This document shows, piece by piece, positions 17,247 through 25,907 of a stretch of DNA of 64,000 nucleotides. Under the pieces are notes generated by a model. That model searched no databases and was not told the DNA's origin. It saw only the letters and a program-made list of their open reading frames with translations. The translations under genes and the position numbers were made by a program. Numbering within the stretch: position 1 is the first letter of the stretch; every line of letters starts with the position of its first letter. The DNA comes from Bacillus sp. 491mf (GTDB taxonomy: Bacteria; Bacillota; Bacilli; Bacillales; Bacillaceae_G), in contig NZ_FOLV01000012.1 in NCBI RefSeq assembly GCF_900112415.1, positions 48,106-112,105 on the forward strand, given 5' to 3'.

Positions 17247-17581
17247 CTTCTCCGCCCCCCTTTTCTTCATTATACCATAAATTGCTAGATAAATATGAAT
17301 TATGGAAAAACACATCTAAAATCTACCGATAAGCCCTTCTACTTGGCTCATATTTTAAAAAATTATGTGAAATTCTCACTTTATCGTATGTTTGTCCTCA
17401 CTCATTCATATGTATGAAATAAAGTAAAGTTTTCAATAGGTAGTGAAACTTCTTTTATCTCAAAATTCAAGAAAAACGAAAAAAGAAAAGCAAGAAATAA
17501 CTGATTAAAGTTTCACTTTATCTTATTTTCAAAATCTAAGTAACAAATAAATGAGCTCATAGCATAAGAAAGAGGGATCAC

Positions 17582-18622
17582 ATGGATAATCAGCAATGGA
17601 AAATAGCTAAAAAAATTGCTGCTACTTATATAGGAACTGTCGTTGGAGCTGGATTTGCGACCGGAAGAGAAATTGTTGAGTTTTTTACAATACATGGCAC
17701 ATATGGAACAATTGGCATTTTAGTAAGCGGCATTTTCTTTATTTGGTTAGGTACAAAAATGATGCTGCTTTCTTCACAAATTAAAGCGTTTTCCGCACAA
17801 GAATTTAACAAATATTTATTTGGTGATGTCTTTGGGAACGTTGTAAATATTTTATTACTCCTTGTATTATTTGGAGTAACAAGCGTTATGCTCTCCGGAG
17901 CTGGAGCGGTTTTTGAAGAGCAGCTTCGCCTCCCAAGACAACTTGGCATCTTTATAACGATACTCGCTTGCATTATAATTGGCAGCCGTGGATTACAAGG
18001 GGTATTCGAAGTCAATTCACTCGTCGTACCAATTATGATGATCTTTATCGTGGGACTATCTATTACAACACTCTTTCATGATGTATCCTCTATGTTCAAC
18101 ATGACACCTTCTGAAAATTGGAATATGAAATGGGTTACAAGTCCAATTACATATGTTGCACTAAACCTCTCCCTCGCTCAAAGTGTACTTGTACCATTAG
18201 CAAGTGAAGTAAAAGACCAGAAGGCCATTAAATGGGGTGGTATGTTAGGCGGGGCTGGCCTTTGCTTAATTTTATTATGTAGTCATTTCGCCATTTTAAC
18301 TGTCGAACAATTTTATCAATATAATATCCCGCTGGCAGAAGTTGTCCGTCGCTTCAATGCTACTTTTCATTTCTTTTTTGTATTAATTATTTTTGGAGAA
18401 GTATTTACAACGCTTGTCGGTAACATATTTGGTATGACGAAACAACTTCAATCTATCACCGGCTGGAGAAGTAACATTATTATTTATTTTATTTTACTTA
18501 TTAGTTATTGTTTTAGTTATATCGGTTATAGTGAATTACTTCATATGTTATACCCTATGATTGGATGGATTAGCTTAATCCTTCTTCCAATTATCGCATT
18601 CAAACAACAGCGAAATACATAA
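17582..18622 (+). CDS. YkvI-type membrane transporter (APC/LeuT-like fold)
   Basis: 346 residues with about 10 hydrophobic helices. It begins with the first-helix signature IAATYIGTVVGAGFATGREIVEFF, in which GAGFATG resembles the substrate/cation-binding unwound helix of amino-acid transporters. It matches B. subtilis YkvI in length and style. The transported substrate is unknown. AGAGGGATCAC precedes ATG 17582. It is monocistronic: a strong terminator follows. A 22 bp inverted piece of the AAAGTGAAACTTTAATCAG repeat lies just upstream at 17503-17524. Confidence 0.82.
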   Translation: MDNQQWKIAKKIAATYIGTVVGAGFATGREIVEFFTIHGTYGTIGILVSGIFFIWLGTKMMLLSSQIKAFSAQEFNKYLFGDVFGNVVNILLLLVLFGVTSVMLSGAGAVFEEQLRLPRQLGIFITILACIIIGSRGLQGVFEVNSLVVPIMMIFIVGLSITTLFHDVSSMFNMTPSENWNMKWVTSPITYVALNLSLAQSVLVPLASEVKDQKAIKWGGMLGGAGLCLILLCSHFAILTVEQFYQYNIPLAEVVRRFNATFHFFFVLIIFGEVFTTLVGNIFGMTKQLQSITGWRSNIIIYFILLISYCFSYIGYSELLHMLYPMIGWISLILLPIIAFKQQRNT

Positions 18623-18656
18623 GTTGAACGAATTGAGCCTTTATCAAACTAAATCG

Positions 18657-18694
18657 AAAAGCACGTGAATCATCTTATTCACGTGCTTTTTTTA
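18657..18694 (+). terminator. Intrinsic terminator after the YkvI-type gene
   Basis: Stem AAAAGCACGTGAAT / ATTCACGTGCTTTT, 6 nt loop and seven T. Confidence 0.85.
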
Positions 18695-18732
18695 TTACAC
18701 CTTAAATCTCACAATACTAATTTCTTAGATTC

Positions 18733-18813
18733 CTACTTAAGAACATATTCACCGTTATCCCAACTTATTTTCTTTGAATTCCGCAAATCCTTGAGGGAGA
18801 AATCCCTTAATGA
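18733..18813 (-). pseudogene. Possible gene remnant (C-terminal tail)
   Basis: On the minus strand the frame reads FSLKDLRNSKKISWDNG then EYVLK and stops at 18733-18735. It is closed upstream by TAG and has no start or ribosome binding site. The composition looks protein-like, but the family is not recognised. It could be chance. Confidence 0.3.
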
Positions 18814-18829
18814 CTACAAATGACAAAAT

Positions 18830-18861
18830 AAAAAACATCCGTTAATAACTAGATGTTTTTT
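18830..18861 (-). terminator. Terminator of the 122-residue protein gene
   Basis: Stem AAAAACATC / GATGTTTTT with a 12 nt loop and a T run on the minus strand. It touches the stop codon at 18860. Confidence 0.75.
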
Positions 18862-19228
18862 ACTCGCAATCTTCACACACTTCCCAATACAATCCCATTT
18901 CAACTGCCAAAAACGGTTTTAACTGCAATCGAATCATGCGGCTTGGCATACGATCTAGTACAAATTGAATGCTTTCTTCTTCTTTTATAATATCAATCTT
19001 TTGGACAGCAATACGTTGAAACGTTGTTATCGCCTGACCATCTTTATATAAAACAAGACGAACCTCATCTTCTGTATTAAAAAACAATTCTATACTTGTA
19101 CCTGTTAATGAAATTGTGTTTGTTATTAAATATGTACCTTTTTCTTCTTGAATATAATACTTCCATCCTCGTGTTCCGTCTTCTTGTGGAAGAACCTTAA
19201 AAAATGATGCAATCTCCTCGTGCAGCAT
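18860..19228 (-). CDS. Conserved-looking cytosolic protein of unknown function, 122 residues
   Basis: Starts MLHEEIASFFKVLPQEDGTRGW and ends VEMGLYWEVCEDCE, with a C-x2-C pair at the very end. Alternating hydrophobic pattern suggests a beta-rich fold (ELFFNTEDEVRLVLYKDG). AGAGAGGGGATATTTT precedes ATG 19228. I do not recognise a named family. It is monocistronic, with its own terminator, between the YkvI-type gene and the RsgA-like gene. Confidence 0.65.
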   Translation of the reverse strand: MLHEEIASFFKVLPQEDGTRGWKYYIQEEKGTYLITNTISLTGTSIELFFNTEDEVRLVLYKDGQAITTFQRIAVQKIDIIKEEESIQFVLDRMPSRMIRLQLKPFLAVEMGLYWEVCEDCE

Positions 19229-19380
19229 AAAATATCCCCTCTCTTACCACTTGCTCAATATACCCTATGGATATTTATTGTATCACAAACAACAATAACA
19301 GCTGTATTTCCCTGCTCAAAACTATATCTTACACATTATACTTTTATATTGTAACATTCAAATACCGTTGTCCACCCATA

Positions 19381-19417
19381 AAAAAACTCCAAAAGCGCAT
19401 ATACGCCTTTGGAGCTT
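19381..19417. terminator. Terminator downstream of the RsgA-like gene
   Basis: AAAAACTCCAAAAGCGcatataCGCCTTTGGAGCTTTTT (in parts): stem CTCCAAA-GCG / CGC-TTTGGAG with flanking A and T runs, so it could work in both directions. Confidence 0.75.
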
Positions 19418-19420
19418 TTT

Positions 19421-20473
19421 CTATTTTTTCTGTCTCATTTGTTTTGTGACATCTTTCCATTTATTACGCTCTGCACGAGCTAAAAGAGCATCTTGCTTTC
19501 GCATCGCATAAGCAATTTCTTTTTGTAGTTTTCTATAACTGAACAATCGAGCTTCTTCCAATGTTCCCTCATCAATCGCAGCACGAATTGCACAACCAGG
19601 CTCATTTTCATGCTGACAGTCTCGAAAGCGACATTTCTGAGCAATTTCTTCAATATCGGAAAAAGTTGCGTGCATTGCACCGCTCCCCTCCCAAAGCTGA
19701 AGCTCTCTCATTCCCGGTGTATCAATAACAAGTGCACCAGTTGATAATTGGAACAATTCTCGATGTGTTGTTGTATGCTTTCCTTTACTATCACTCTCAC
19801 GAATTCCCCCTGTTTTGGCCACTTCATTTCCGATTAACGCATTCAGTAGCGTGGATTTCCCTGCTCCCGAAGAACCAATAAGCGCAATCGTTTTTCCCGG
19901 TTGTAAAAATTGTTGTAATTGGTCTATCCCTGTTTGCTGCAAACTATCAACTGCAAAAATAGGTACGCCAATTGCAACCGCCTCTGTTTCCATTATTTTT
20001 TGCTCTACATCTTCACATAAATCACTCTTTGTTAAAATAACGACAGGCATTGCTCCGCTCTCATATGCTAACAATAAATAACGCTCAATTCGCCTTACAT
20101 TAAAATCAGCATTTAACGCATTAACTAAAAAGAGATAATCCACATTTGCTGCAACAATTTGTTCCACTGTTTTATCTCCAGCTACTTTTCGAGAGAAAGA
20201 ACTTTTTCTTGTAAGCACAGTATGAATCAGCGCTTTTTTTTCATTTGGCAATTTTGTTATACTTACCCAATCTCCTACTGCGGGATAGTCACCCTTCTCA
20301 ATTGCTTCATAACGAAATTTCCCTGTTAACTCAGCTACATATTCGCCATCTTCGCATATAATCCGATACGTATGTTTATGCTCTAATAAAACACGTCCTA
20401 CTTCATATTGCTCTAATAATTGATCTTCAAAATGTGTATCCCATCCAAATTCCATTAAATAATTACGATTCAA
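19421..20473 (-). CDS. RsgA-like ribosome small-subunit-dependent GTPase (second-copy type)
   Basis: 350 residues with circularly permuted GTPase motifs: G4 LTKSD precedes G1 GSSGAGKSTLLN and G3 DTPGMREL. An N-terminal OB-fold (GDYPAVGDWVSI) and a C-terminal zinc site C-x4-C-x-H-x5-C in CRFRDCQHENEPGC complete the family. RsgA proteins assist late 30S maturation. The housekeeping rsgA normally lies with prpC/prkC, which are absent here, so this is probably a paralog. The start is TTG 20473 with GGAGG 8 nt upstream. A 21-codon reading frame sits just upstream. Confidence 0.9.
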   Translation of the reverse strand: MNRNYLMEFGWDTHFEDQLLEQYEVGRVLLEHKHTYRIICEDGEYVAELTGKFRYEAIEKGDYPAVGDWVSITKLPNEKKALIHTVLTRKSSFSRKVAGDKTVEQIVAANVDYLFLVNALNADFNVRRIERYLLLAYESGAMPVVILTKSDLCEDVEQKIMETEAVAIGVPIFAVDSLQQTGIDQLQQFLQPGKTIALIGSSGAGKSTLLNALIGNEVAKTGGIRESDSKGKHTTTHRELFQLSTGALVIDTPGMRELQLWEGSGAMHATFSDIEEIAQKCRFRDCQHENEPGCAIRAAIDEGTLEEARLFSYRKLQKEIAYAMRKQDALLARAERNKWKDVTKQMRQKK

Positions 20474-20521
20474 TCTTGAATCCTCCCTATTATATTTACT
20501 GCGGAAGGATATAACGAATCT

Positions 20522-20587
20522 TTAAAAAGCTTCGTCCATTCCTTCCTTACTTGTATTAACTGTATACATCTTCTTAACGTTCGCCAT
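20522..20587 (-). CDS. Possible 21-residue small ORF upstream of the RsgA-like gene
   Basis: MANVKKMYTVNTSKEGMDE then AF and TAA. ATG 20587 has GGAGTGATGTATT upstream. It ends about 50 bp before the RsgA-like start and is on the same strand. It could be a leader peptide, a microprotein or the start of a truncated gene. Confidence 0.35.
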   Translation of the reverse strand: MANVKKMYTVNTSKEGMDEAF

Positions 20588-20792
20588 AATACATCACTCC
20601 GCTCTTATTGTATTTAATTACATTATATGAAATTTCAAACAAAATATCCATAACTTTCGACAGAATTATCAGATTAAATCTTATATAACAAAAATATTAC
20701 CCAAACAAACTTTCTCAATACACACATCTACTATTTAAAAAGGAGTAAGTACGTCAAAAACAGAATGGTATTTACTAAAAGGAGTGAGTTTG

Positions 20793-21140
20793 ATGGATAT
20801 GTATTCGTGGCTAACTGCTCTTCTCGTTGGTGGAATCACCGGTTTTGTTGCCCACCTTATCAATCATCAAGGAAAATTATTGCTTCCACGCCGCCTAAAG
20901 ACATTTTTCCATCTTGGCTTTTTAGCTGATATCATCACTGGTAGCCTCGCTGCCCTACTCGGCCTTGTTTTATTTGATGCGACAACAATAAAAGAGATCA
21001 TTAAAGTTGCAATCGTTACTGCTATTTCTGGTCAAACATTTTTACTCCATCAAGCGCTTGGAGGAGAACAAGCAAAGAATACACAAATGAATAAAGCAAA
21101 TGAAAAAATACAAGAAATTGACAAATTATTAAGGCGTTAA
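20793..21140 (+). CDS. Small membrane protein, probably DUF4257-like
   Basis: 115 residues. Two or three hydrophobic helices: LTALLVGGITGFVAHLI near the N-terminus, LADIITGSLAALLGLVLF in the middle and IVTAISGQTFLL later. The tail is charged and helical. The GGxTGFxxHL opening and ADIxxGxxAA middle recall the Bacillus DUF4257 group, from memory. GGAG lies 8 nt before ATG 20793; the in-frame GTG 20784 overlaps the ribosome binding site. It is followed after 85 bp by another small gene. Confidence 0.7.
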   Translation: MDMYSWLTALLVGGITGFVAHLINHQGKLLLPRRLKTFFHLGFLADIITGSLAALLGLVLFDATTIKEIIKVAIVTAISGQTFLLHQALGGEQAKNTQMNKANEKIQEIDKLLRR

Positions 21141-21225
21141 TATGTACTACAATTTGCAATTTACTGATATAATGAAAAATAAAAATGCTGAATGAAAGCG
21201 TCTGTCAGAAGAGAGGGTGTTTCGT

Positions 21226-21450
21226 ATGGCAAACAAAAAAACAGAAGATTTCTTAACAGACTCTGAAAAAGAGGAGCTGATAGAAAACTACAAATGTTTA
21301 CGAGAAGCCCGCACAAAGCGAGAAGCAAACTATTTTGGCGAAGCAGTAAACGATTTGTTAGATAAAGCTAAACAACGTATTATTAAAGAAGCTGGTATTA
21401 AAGATGAAAATGCTGCAACAATTCAAGCTAAACGAAAAGCACTGTTTTAG
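21226..21450 (+). CDS. Small charged helical protein, 74 residues, unknown function
   Basis: MANKKTEDFLTDSEKEELIE start, Lys/Glu-rich and all-helical by composition, with REARTKREANYFGEAVNDLLDKA in the centre. AGAGGG precedes ATG 21226 at 8 nt. No known domain recognised. The gene's last codons form the left arm of its own terminator. Confidence 0.65.
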   Translation: MANKKTEDFLTDSEKEELIENYKCLREARTKREANYFGEAVNDLLDKAKQRIIKEAGIKDENAATIQAKRKALF

Positions 21451-21478
21451 TATATACATGAAACAGTGCTTTATTTTT
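21435..21478 (+). terminator. Terminator overlapping the 3' end of the 74-residue gene
   Basis: AAAGCACTGTTT, within the last codons, pairs with AAACAGTGCTTT at 21461-21472, followed by ATTTTTA. Confidence 0.75.
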
Positions 21479-21515
21479 AATGTTTACATAATATATTTTA
21501 TGTTTTGCACATTCA

Positions 21516-22700
21516 TTATGAAACTATTTTCTGTTTTGTTTCAGATTCTATATTTTGTATAATTCCTGCTCGTTTAAACATGAATAAAGAAAAAATATAC
21601 ATGCTAGCTGTAAACATTCCGATAGCAAAAAAATTGTGAAATATTACATATAAAAAACCCGCTAAAGCTGCTCCAATCATTTGTCCAATATACATTGATG
21701 AATTAGTAAGTGCTGCAATAGTACCTCTTGCTGATTGTGATAGTGTTTGTAATGCACTCATCATAATAGCAAACAATATACCTGTTATAAAAAATATAAT
21801 AAAGAAGAATACCTCTATAAATAACACATATTTTAAGTGAGGCAATATCAAATACAAAGCAACAAGCACAGTAATCCCCCCATAAAACGAGCAGGTCTTA
21901 CCAAACTTATTGACAAGTTTAACCCCAAACAAATTACCTATTAAATTCCCAAATCCTAATATAAGCATGGCTATTCCGATTTCATTTAATTTTAATTGAA
22001 ACTGATCTGATAACCATTTTCCCAAAAATGAAAAAGCTGCAAAGTTTCCCGTTTGAAATAAGAAATAAGCAAAAAATGATGGTACTGTTTTTGATATTTG
22101 TAATAACTCGTTATAACGACTAAAAATTGTTTGTTTTTCAAATTCTTGTTGCAGCGGTCGTAAATGAGGCAGTGTAAAATATATGAGTATTCCCAGTATA
22201 GCGGAACAAATTCCAATTACAAAAAACGGCGTAGAATAATGGACAGATGCAAGGTAAGCTCCGATAGGTAATCCCAACATTTGTGACAGAGATAACCCAG
22301 CTGTAACAATTCCTATACATTTCATTATATGCTGAGGTGATACAAGAAGCGGAATAGACGCCCATACTTGCGGTGATACAAACGCTGCGCTAACACCAGC
22401 TAAAAAACGAAAGGTGATCATCCACCAAAAAGTAGGAGCTATACCACATAAAAATGTACTAATTGAAAAAAACATCATTCCCCCTACTATAACCCGTTTT
22501 CTATCTATGCCATCAGAAATAGGACCCGCAATTAACACCAATAGAGCATATCCTAATGCGTATGCACTTACCATCCAACCTGATATTTCTGTAGAGACAT
22601 TATATAATTCTTGCAGTGTAGGTAAGAGAGGTGAAATTAAAAATGTATCTGTTCCTATCATAAACATGATTAAAAAAAATAAAAATATCGTTTTCCTCAC
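21516..22700 (-). CDS. MFS transporter (drug-efflux-like, DHA1 type)
   Basis: About 394 residues, 12 predicted helices. The N-terminal helix contains IGTDTFLISPLLPTLQE, and loop 2-3 has GPISDGIDRKRVIV, the MFS motif A. It resembles the Bacillus chloramphenicol/arabinose-type MFS efflux proteins. The start is GTG 22700 with AAGGG at 8 nt. It lies 51 bp after the aldo/keto reductase gene on the same strand, so the two form an operon, likely under the palindrome at 23705-23746 and the divergent ArsR-type regulator. Confidence 0.85.
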   Translation of the reverse strand: MRKTIFLFFLIMFMIGTDTFLISPLLPTLQELYNVSTEISGWMVSAYALGYALLVLIAGPISDGIDRKRVIVGGMMFFSISTFLCGIAPTFWWMITFRFLAGVSAAFVSPQVWASIPLLVSPQHIMKCIGIVTAGLSLSQMLGLPIGAYLASVHYSTPFFVIGICSAILGILIYFTLPHLRPLQQEFEKQTIFSRYNELLQISKTVPSFFAYFLFQTGNFAAFSFLGKWLSDQFQLKLNEIGIAMLILGFGNLIGNLFGVKLVNKFGKTCSFYGGITVLVALYLILPHLKYVLFIEVFFFIIFFITGILFAIMMSALQTLSQSARGTIAALTNSSMYIGQMIGAALAGFLYVIFHNFFAIGMFTASMYIFSLFMFKRAGIIQNIESETKQKIVS

Positions 22701-22751
22701 TATAATCACCCTTTCTACTTATTCATAAAAGCAACACATGCAGTTTTTATC

Positions 22752-23690
22752 TTATTCCCCTACTAAAATAGATTGAATTGTTCGCAAATCACTCTTAAGT
22801 AAAGTAAAATCATTTATTTTCACATTTTCCCTTACTTGCTCTACGTGTTTGCCTCCTGGAATGACAACATCAATCCCATCTTGTGCAAGCAACCAAGCTA
22901 ACGCTAAATTCGGCATATTCGTACTTCTTTCAGTTGCAAATTTCTTTAATTTTTCTACTTTCTCATAATTCTTCTTAAATACGTCCTCTTCAAATAAAGA
23001 AATACCTCTTCTCCAATCCCCCTGGCTCAATTGCAAATCTTTTGGATACTTACCACTTAAAATTCCAAAAGCAAGAGGGCCATATGGAATAAATGAAATA
23101 TTTTGTTCCATACAATACGGAATTAATTCTTTTTCCGCAGTCCGCTCTAACATGTTATATGGTGATTGCAAAACAGCTATATCCCCATGCTGATTCGCTT
23201 CTTTTAACTGCTTAATATTGACATTTGAAATGCCAATCGCTCGAATCTTTCCTTCTTCTTTTAAACGTACTAGTTCTCCAACTGACTCTGAAAATGGAGT
23301 TGTTGGATCTGAAAAGTGCAAATAATATAAATCTATATAATCTGTTTGTAACCGTTGTAAACTATTTTCTACCGCTAATCTTATGTAATTAGGTTTATTA
23401 TTTATACGAGTATTAGCTCCTAATAACTTTTGAATCCCCCCTTTCGTAGCAAGTACAATATCATTTCGTTTGTTTCGTATCACCTCCCCTAACAACTCTT
23501 CTGAACGTCCAAATCCGTATACATCTGCTGTATCAAAAAAAGTAACTCCTTGATATAAAGCTTCTTCTATCATTTTCGTTCCTTCTGCCTCATCAATATT
23601 TGAGAATAAGTTATAGCCACCAACCGCATTTGTTCCAAAACCAATTTTTGAAACTTCCAACTCCGCCTTCTGTAAAGTTACTAATTTCAT
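22752..23690 (-). CDS. Aldo/keto reductase
   Basis: 312 residues, TIM-barrel NADPH-dependent reductase. Catalytic residues can be seen: Asp and Tyr in FFDTADVYGFGRSEELLGE, Lys in VLATKGG, and His in DLYYLHFSDP. The C-terminal IPGGKHVEQVRENV contains the cofactor phosphate-binding loop. Substrate unknown. GGGGAAAG is close to ATG 23690. It is the first gene of the operon with the MFS transporter, and its promoter region is covered by a long palindrome. Confidence 0.92.
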   Translation of the reverse strand: MKLVTLQKAELEVSKIGFGTNAVGGYNLFSNIDEAEGTKMIEEALYQGVTFFDTADVYGFGRSEELLGEVIRNKRNDIVLATKGGIQKLLGANTRINNKPNYIRLAVENSLQRLQTDYIDLYYLHFSDPTTPFSESVGELVRLKEEGKIRAIGISNVNIKQLKEANQHGDIAVLQSPYNMLERTAEKELIPYCMEQNISFIPYGPLAFGILSGKYPKDLQLSQGDWRRGISLFEEDVFKKNYEKVEKLKKFATERSTNMPNLALAWLLAQDGIDVVIPGGKHVEQVRENVKINDFTLLKSDLRTIQSILVGE

Positions 23691-23704
23691 TTTTCTTTCC
23701 CCTT

Positions 23705-23746
23705 TATATTTCTATTGTTCGAATATATTCGAACAATAGAAATATA
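23705..23746. promoter_or_regulatory. 42 bp perfect palindrome, candidate operator for the ArsR-type regulator
   Basis: The left half is TATATTTCTATTGTTCGAATA plus its exact reverse complement, with no spacer (halves of 21 bp). It lies 15-56 bp upstream of the aldo/keto reductase start, inside the 212 bp between that gene and the divergent regulator. ArsR-family dimers bind such AT-rich palindromes. Confidence 0.75.
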
Positions 23747-23902
23747 TTATGATAAATGTTATAATGCAAATAGAATACATCTTCTCAAACAATACAAGGC
23801 TCTTACCAATTGGACTTATCATACTTAATTTTTAATATTGTGGTGTGGAATTTTCTATCCGCAAATTGAAAATAAAATACGTTATGAAAAGCAGGTGAAA
23901 AA

Positions 23903-24211
23903 ATGCGTACTCTATATCATCCAAATCGTGAGGAAATCCGACTCTCCTCTGTGTTATATGCACTTAGTGATCAAATTCGATTAAAGATTGTAAATGACTT
24001 ACTAACAAGCGGTGAACAGTCTTGCGGTGCTTTAAACATTCCTATCGCAAAATCTACACTCTCGCATCACTTTAAAGTATTGCGAGAGTCTGGTGTTATG
24101 TATACGAGAATCGAAGGAACACAGCGTTTTATCTCTATTAGGACAGAAGACTTAAACAAGAGATTCCCAAGATTATTAGATGTTATTTTACAAGCAACAG
24201 AACCATATTAA
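23903..24211 (+). CDS. ArsR-family helix-turn-helix regulator
   Basis: 102 residues. Winged-helix DNA-binding motif: LSDQIRLKIVNDLLTSGEQSCGALN then IAKSTLSHHFKVLRESGVMYTRIEGTQRF. The helix 3 sequence KSTLSHHFKVLRESG is the classic ArsR signature. There is no clear metal-binding ELCVCDL motif; one Cys (SCGAL) is in that place, so it may sense an organic or redox signal. It probably represses the divergent aldo/keto reductase-MFS operon through the palindrome between them. AAGCAGGTG precedes ATG 23903. Confidence 0.88.
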   Translation: MRTLYHPNREEIRLSSVLYALSDQIRLKIVNDLLTSGEQSCGALNIPIAKSTLSHHFKVLRESGVMYTRIEGTQRFISIRTEDLNKRFPRLLDVILQATEPY

Positions 24212-24215
24212 TAAC

Positions 24216-24407
24216 CATATAAATCTATTTTAATTTTTCGACATATAAGCCGCTGCTATGCAGAATAACGCATGACCGCTACTTGCTTTCTCCTTATGTT
24301 TTAAACTTTGTATGTGGCAAAAAAGGCCCTGACCGTTTCAGCCATAGCCAGATGTTCTCACCCACCTAAAAAAAGGAGCTTTTATGTTGTTTTTTACTTG
24401 TATATAA
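24216..24407 (+). repeat. bcr1-like intergenic repeat, copy D
   Basis: Starts ATATAAATCTATTTTAATTT and ends TTTTTTACTTGTATATAAA. It contains the core GTGGCAAAAAAGGCCCTGACCG. It fills the 231 bp between the ArsR-type gene and the transglutaminase-like gene, together with a terminator at its right end. Confidence 0.78.
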
Positions 24408-24438
24408 AAAGAGCATCTTCATTAAGATGCTCTTTTTC
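24406..24438. terminator. Bidirectional terminator for the transglutaminase-like gene
   Basis: Perfect 14 bp stem AAAAAGAGCATCTT / AAGATGCTCTTTTT with loop CATT. Confidence 0.85.
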
Positions 24439-24442
24439 GTTA

Positions 24443-25606
24443 TTAATATGAAAATGTAATTGTTAACAATGAATATCCATTTTGCGCCTGGTAAGGAGCT
24501 ACTTGATATGACACTCGTTTTGTCCCTTTTGGCCAGGCAACTTCATTCAGTACTTTTTTAGCATCATTCATCGTATTATTGACTGGTTGATGATAACGTA
24601 ATTCTACCTTTTCCTGTTTCGTTTTGAATTTTTGCTGTAGTTTTTGTTTTAATTGGCTATAATTTTCAGCTCCAAATTCTGCTGCTAAATAAACAAGGTT
24701 TGTATCTTTTAAGATTTGTTTATATATAAGTGCTTTCTTATTTCCTGCCTTAATTTTATTTGTTAACTCATTATAATAACTTGTATTGGCAGCTGGATAT
24801 TTACTACGGTCCCACTGATGATCTTTACTCATTTGTTCATCGGACATGTTAAAATAAGAATATGTAACACGTCCTTGTTTATCCGGAATTGGATCATCGA
24901 ATGTCGTATCGAGGTGATACCATTTCCCATCAATATTTACTAAATTCCACGCATGAGACTGCCCATTTCCAGTTCCTGTTACAATATGAGATTGAATTCC
25001 CGCTTCTTTTAATAACTGATAAGTTAATAGTGCATATCCTTGACAAACTGCCGAATGTTTCGCTAATGCGTCATATGCAGTATAAGAACGCAGTGATGTG
25101 TCATATGAAACATTTTTCACTACATAGTCATGAATCGCTTTTACTTTTTCATTTTGATCCATTCCGGCTTTAACTATTGAATTTACAATTGATTTTGCTT
25201 GTTTCATCACATACTGTGATTGTTCTTTCGTTTCTCGGTATGTAATATTCAAAGTAAATGAATAATTCCCTGGTACACCACGAATCGAAAATTTCGTACC
25301 ACTTACATTATATTTTAAATATTCATTCTTTTCTAACGTTTGATTATAAGCTTGCACCAGTGTATTCAAAACTTCTTTTATGTTTGCATTCTTTGTCTTA
25401 TAACCAATTGTAATATTAGTTTCATGATTATTTAAACGCTGTTGTAGCTCTTTTTGAAATGCTGCAATCAGTTTCGCATCGCTTACAGAACTAGTATCAG
25501 TTACTTGTTTTGTAGCAGCATATGATACTGAAGGCATATGAAGAGTGCCACTTATAATAGACGAACAAATTACAATAGTTGATAAACATTTTACAGATTT
25601 CTTCAT
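24443..25606 (-). CDS. Secreted transglutaminase-like (cysteine protease fold) protein
   Basis: About 387 residues. The N-terminal signal peptide ends near SVSYAA (residue ~31), so it is exported. The catalytic triad region reads HSAVCQGYALLTYQLLKEAG (Cys), SHAWNLVNIDGKWYHLD (His) and HLDTTFDDP (Asp), typical of the transglutaminase-like superfamily. Role is probably in the cell wall or spore envelope, but that is inference. ATG 25606 follows GAGGATGTGGTGAA. A longer reading adds 13 residues before the signal and was rejected. Single gene. Confidence 0.87.
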   Translation of the reverse strand: MKKSVKCLSTIVICSSIISGTLHMPSVSYAATKQVTDTSSVSDAKLIAAFQKELQQRLNNHETNITIGYKTKNANIKEVLNTLVQAYNQTLEKNEYLKYNVSGTKFSIRGVPGNYSFTLNITYRETKEQSQYVMKQAKSIVNSIVKAGMDQNEKVKAIHDYVVKNVSYDTSLRSYTAYDALAKHSAVCQGYALLTYQLLKEAGIQSHIVTGTGNGQSHAWNLVNIDGKWYHLDTTFDDPIPDKQGRVTYSYFNMSDEQMSKDHQWDRSKYPAANTSYYNELTNKIKAGNKKALIYKQILKDTNLVYLAAEFGAENYSQLKQKLQQKFKTKQEKVELRYHQPVNNTMNDAKKVLNEVAWPKGTKRVSYQVAPYQAQNGYSLLTITFSY

Positions 25607-25907
25607 TTCACCACATCCTCTTAATCTAAAATAATTATAAAACACATTTATTATATATAAATTTGAGTTTTATTAAAAAAGGAAATACACTTTTTATATT
25701 TTAACGCATTTTTGAAAGAAATCCACATAAAAATAAGGTTAGACAACCAGAAACTGTTGATATCACCTAAAAATCTATGTGCTTATTAGTAATTCAAACA
25801 TTATTAAACTATTTATTCGAGTTTATATTAAACCTGTATGATCTAATCAACTCAATACAATTAGAAAAGCAATTTCTGTTCACACGTGAAACTGCTTCTT
25901 CTTCAAC

